This document shows positions 62,036-64,000 of a DNA stretch of 64,000 nucleotides, in pieces. Position numbers and translations under genes: made by a program. The stretch spans positions 1-64,000 of the forward strand of contig CAYORT010000013.1 of assembly GCA_964406465.1 (NCBI GenBank). Reading direction: 5' to 3'. The stretch is from JAHEZL01 sp964406465 (lineage in GTDB: Bacteria > Bacteroidota > Bacteroidia > Flavobacteriales_C > GCA-002722245). The notes under the pieces were generated by a model that saw only the letters and a list, made by a program, of their open reading frames with translations, ran no database searches and had not been told where the DNA came from. How positions within the stretch are numbered: the stretch's first letter is position 1; each line of letters begins with the position of its first letter.

Positions 62036-63772
62036 ATGAATACTACTTACATTTTAATTGCCTTCTCGATAAGTTTCTTTATTGGTTTGGCCGGACTATT
62101 TAAAAATGCTGGCGAACAATCATGGAAAGCGCTTATTCCTATTTTCAATATTTACGTTTGGATTAAAATATTGAACAAACCTTGGTGGTGGCTATTATTG
62201 GTATTTATACCAGTTGTAAACGTTGTTTTATTTATTGGATTAACAGTTGAAATTTTAAATCACTTCGGCAAGCGAAAAATTTTCGAACACGTTATTGGTG
62301 CCGTTGCAGGATTTATCTACTTACCCTACCTAGCCTATTTTGAAAATGTGCAATATGTTGGTCCGGTTGACTACAGCAAAGCAAGTAAATCAAAACCAAG
62401 GGAGTGGTCGGAAGCCATCTTCTTCGCTGTCATTGCCGCAACCATCATTAGAACATTCACCATTGAAGCGTTTAAAATTCCTACTCCTTCGATGGAGAAA
62501 ACCCTAATGGTTGGTGATTTCCTTTTCGTTAGCAAATTTCATTATGGTGCACGCACTCCTGTTACTCCGCTAGCTGTTCCATTTACCCAACAAACTATTC
62601 CTGTGCTAGAAATAGCGGCTTATTTAGATTGGATTGAATTGCCAAGCATCAAGCTGCCTGGATTAAAAGATGTTGAAAGAAGAGACATTATCGTGTTCAA
62701 CTACCCTTATGAACCTTATCGTCCTACCGACAAAAAGACCTACTATGTTAAAAGGTGTGTTGGTATACCTGGAGATTCATTGCAGGTAAAGCAGGGCTTT
62801 GTTTATATTGATGGGAAAAAAGAAGATTTTCCAAAGAGCGGTTTAGAAATGGATGTTAATGCACCGCAACAATCGCAAATTTTATATCCAACAAAATTTC
62901 AAGCACCATCATACGGAGATCGTGACACCAAAACCAATTTCGGCACCAGAGTTTCATCTGATTCTTTAGACCTCTGGACTAATTTGAATTACGGTCCGAT
63001 TTGGGTTCCAAAAAAGGAAAGCACCATAGCATTAAACGCCAAAAACTTTTACGCCTACAACCGAATTTTCAAATTCTACGAAAATAAAAAGGTTTATTAT
63101 GTTAAAGAACTGGCCGAAGCCTATTTACATTTGCACAAACTACGCACCTCTCCCACCAATAGCGACATTAGAGAAGAGTGTTACCAAATTTTAAACAACA
63201 ATCAAGGATATCCTTTGCCTGATGCCATTCAAAAATTAGCCGATGTATTTTATATTCAACAGAATGGCTTAAACCAAAATGATGTGAACAAATTGATCGA
63301 AGAAGTACAAGAATACATCGCTAGTGGTTGTGAGGAAGAGATGGCAGATTTATTGAACAAATTGAAAGCCTTTGATCAAAATTTAGTGAAGAATGACTTC
63401 CCCAATGAATTAGCAATTAAGGAATATATGTCATCTTCCAAACCAAAGTTTAGAGACGACAATGGCTTTATTGACAAATACACATTTGAAAAAGATTATT
63501 ATTTCGCTATGGGTGACAACCGAGATAATTCTGCCGACTCAAGAGCTTGGGGCTTTGTTCCTGATGACCATATCGTTGGAACGCCAGTTTTTATTTGGAT
63601 GTCTTACAATGGAGAAAGAGGTGGATTGCAATATGATCGATTATTTTCTTTTGTATCTAAAGACGGGATATCAAAATCATACCTTTTCCATTTCTTAATT
63701 GGCGGCGTATTACTATGGTTGGCCAACAAGCTTTGGAAAAACAGAAAAGCAAAAAAAGCAGAAGCTAAATAA
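62036..63772 (+). CDS. lepB: Signal peptidase I, long form
   Basis: A 578-residue S26 peptidase that cleaves Sec signal peptides. N-terminal DUF5684-like part (about 5-105) with SWKALIPIFNIYVWIKILNK. A further membrane helix at about 127-145 is followed by the catalytic Ser152 in PTPSMEKTL and Lys239 in YYVKRCVGIPGD. The C-terminal box MGDNRDNSADSRAWGFV is at about 492-508. Between Lys239 and this box is a roughly 225-residue insertion (about 260-485) with no clear domain. A last membrane helix ends the protein. Both catalytic residues are present. The stop overlaps the next start as TAATG. Confidence 0.94.
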   Translation: MNTTYILIAFSISFFIGLAGLFKNAGEQSWKALIPIFNIYVWIKILNKPWWWLLLVFIPVVNVVLFIGLTVEILNHFGKRKIFEHVIGAVAGFIYLPYLAYFENVQYVGPVDYSKASKSKPREWSEAIFFAVIAATIIRTFTIEAFKIPTPSMEKTLMVGDFLFVSKFHYGARTPVTPLAVPFTQQTIPVLEIAAYLDWIELPSIKLPGLKDVERRDIIVFNYPYEPYRPTDKKTYYVKRCVGIPGDSLQVKQGFVYIDGKKEDFPKSGLEMDVNAPQQSQILYPTKFQAPSYGDRDTKTNFGTRVSSDSLDLWTNLNYGPIWVPKKESTIALNAKNFYAYNRIFKFYENKKVYYVKELAEAYLHLHKLRTSPTNSDIREECYQILNNNQGYPLPDAIQKLADVFYIQQNGLNQNDVNKLIEEVQEYIASGCEEEMADLLNKLKAFDQNLVKNDFPNELAIKEYMSSSKPKFRDDNGFIDKYTFEKDYYFAMGDNRDNSADSRAWGFVPDDHIVGTPVFIWMSYNGERGGLQYDRLFSFVSKDGISKSYLFHFLIGGVLLWLANKLWKNRKAKKAEAK

Positions 63773-64000
63773 TGGCAACGGCAATTTTTTCAAGTGCGCT
63801 ATTAGGGCCAATTGAGTACTACACTCAATTGCTGAAACATCCCGATGCTTTGCTTGAAGTGAACGAACATTTTCCTAAACAAACCTATAGAAATCGATTG
63901 TCTATTTTTGGATCGAATAAAAAATTAACGCTTTCAATACCAATACAAAGTCGAAACAGAGAGCGCACAGCGACCAAAAACATAAAGATTTCTTACAATG
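63772..64000 (+). CDS. WbqC family protein (partial, cut by window end)
   Basis: The first 76 codons are in the window. IFSSALLGPIEYYTQLLKHP, FPKQTYRNRLSIFGSNKKLT and LSIPIQSRN are the start of a WbqC-like protein, a family found in polysaccharide loci and, in Bacteroidota, after lepB. It starts with ATG overlapping the lepB stop. The exact function is unknown. Confidence 0.85.
   Translation, partial: MATAIFSSALLGPIEYYTQLLKHPDALLEVNEHFPKQTYRNRLSIFGSNKKLTLSIPIQSRNRERTATKNIKISYN

Overview
The window is chromosomal DNA of a member of the Bacteroidota, AT-rich and gene-dense. Four things support this. Two secreted proteins end in type IX secretion (T9SS) sorting domains. Promoter elements of the TAnnTTTG type (the Bacteroidota -7 box) lie close to several start codons, and Shine-Dalgarno sequences are not evident. 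The gene order parA-parB-DUF5683-dapB-lepB-WbqC is typical of the phylum. Proteins such as YfhO, a DnaQ-DnaE fusion and Bacteroidetes-type tyrosine recombinase point the same way. I do not assign a genus. I saw no rRNA genes, CRISPR array or intact insertion sequence.

Layout. 1-3.9 kb is an accessory edge. It holds two poorly known minus-strand genes (one with a weak HicA-like segment, one TPR protein with an ExoX-C-like end) enclosed by inverted GTTAGCTGCC copies, then a tyrosine recombinase beside the 3' end of a tRNA-Asp gene. Two exact 92-bp repeats with a degenerate tRNA-like sequence lie on the 5' side of that tRNA. 4-17.2 kb is mostly housekeeping on the minus strand: DUF58 protein, thioredoxin, DnaE fused to a proofreading exonuclease, a YfhO membrane protein and a large T9SS-exported protein. 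An ORF6N gene remnant sits at about 10.1 kb. 17.3-22.4 kb has a methyltransferase, a LamG protein broken by a stop codon, a DUF4834-like protein, CarB without its allosteric domain, and rpmH.

22.6-38 kb is a surface-polysaccharide region. The first part is a tight plus-strand run: rfbF (broken), rfbG, rfbH, an epimerase, a polyprenyl-type glycosyltransferase, an RmlD-like gene (broken), an OYE-family flavoprotein, a membrane protein and an MsbA-like ABC exporter. A minus-strand run follows: GT39-like transferase, UGM-like flavoprotein, rsmG, an ECF sigma factor and a GT2. rfbF-rfbG-rfbH would make CDP-4-keto-3,6-dideoxyglucose, but the usual E3 reductase is not in the window.

38-64 kb is core: tgt, an LptF/G permease, a tandem universal stress protein, mgsA, a GH18-like secreted protein, a RelA/SpoT enzyme, an RND exporter, a MenE-like ligase, a giant (about 1,870-residue) secreted coiled-coil protein, rplS, an FMN reductase, a UlaG-like hydrolase, and the parAB-dapB-lepB operon, ending in a WbqC gene cut by the window edge.

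The main points for a second look are the three genes within 10 kb that each carry one in-frame stop (TAG, TGA, TAA) with homology continuing in the same frame; the tRNA-Asp/recombinase junction with tandem tRNA-like repeats; the giant coiled-coil protein; and the OYE protein beside an RfbH that lacks a visible reductase partner.
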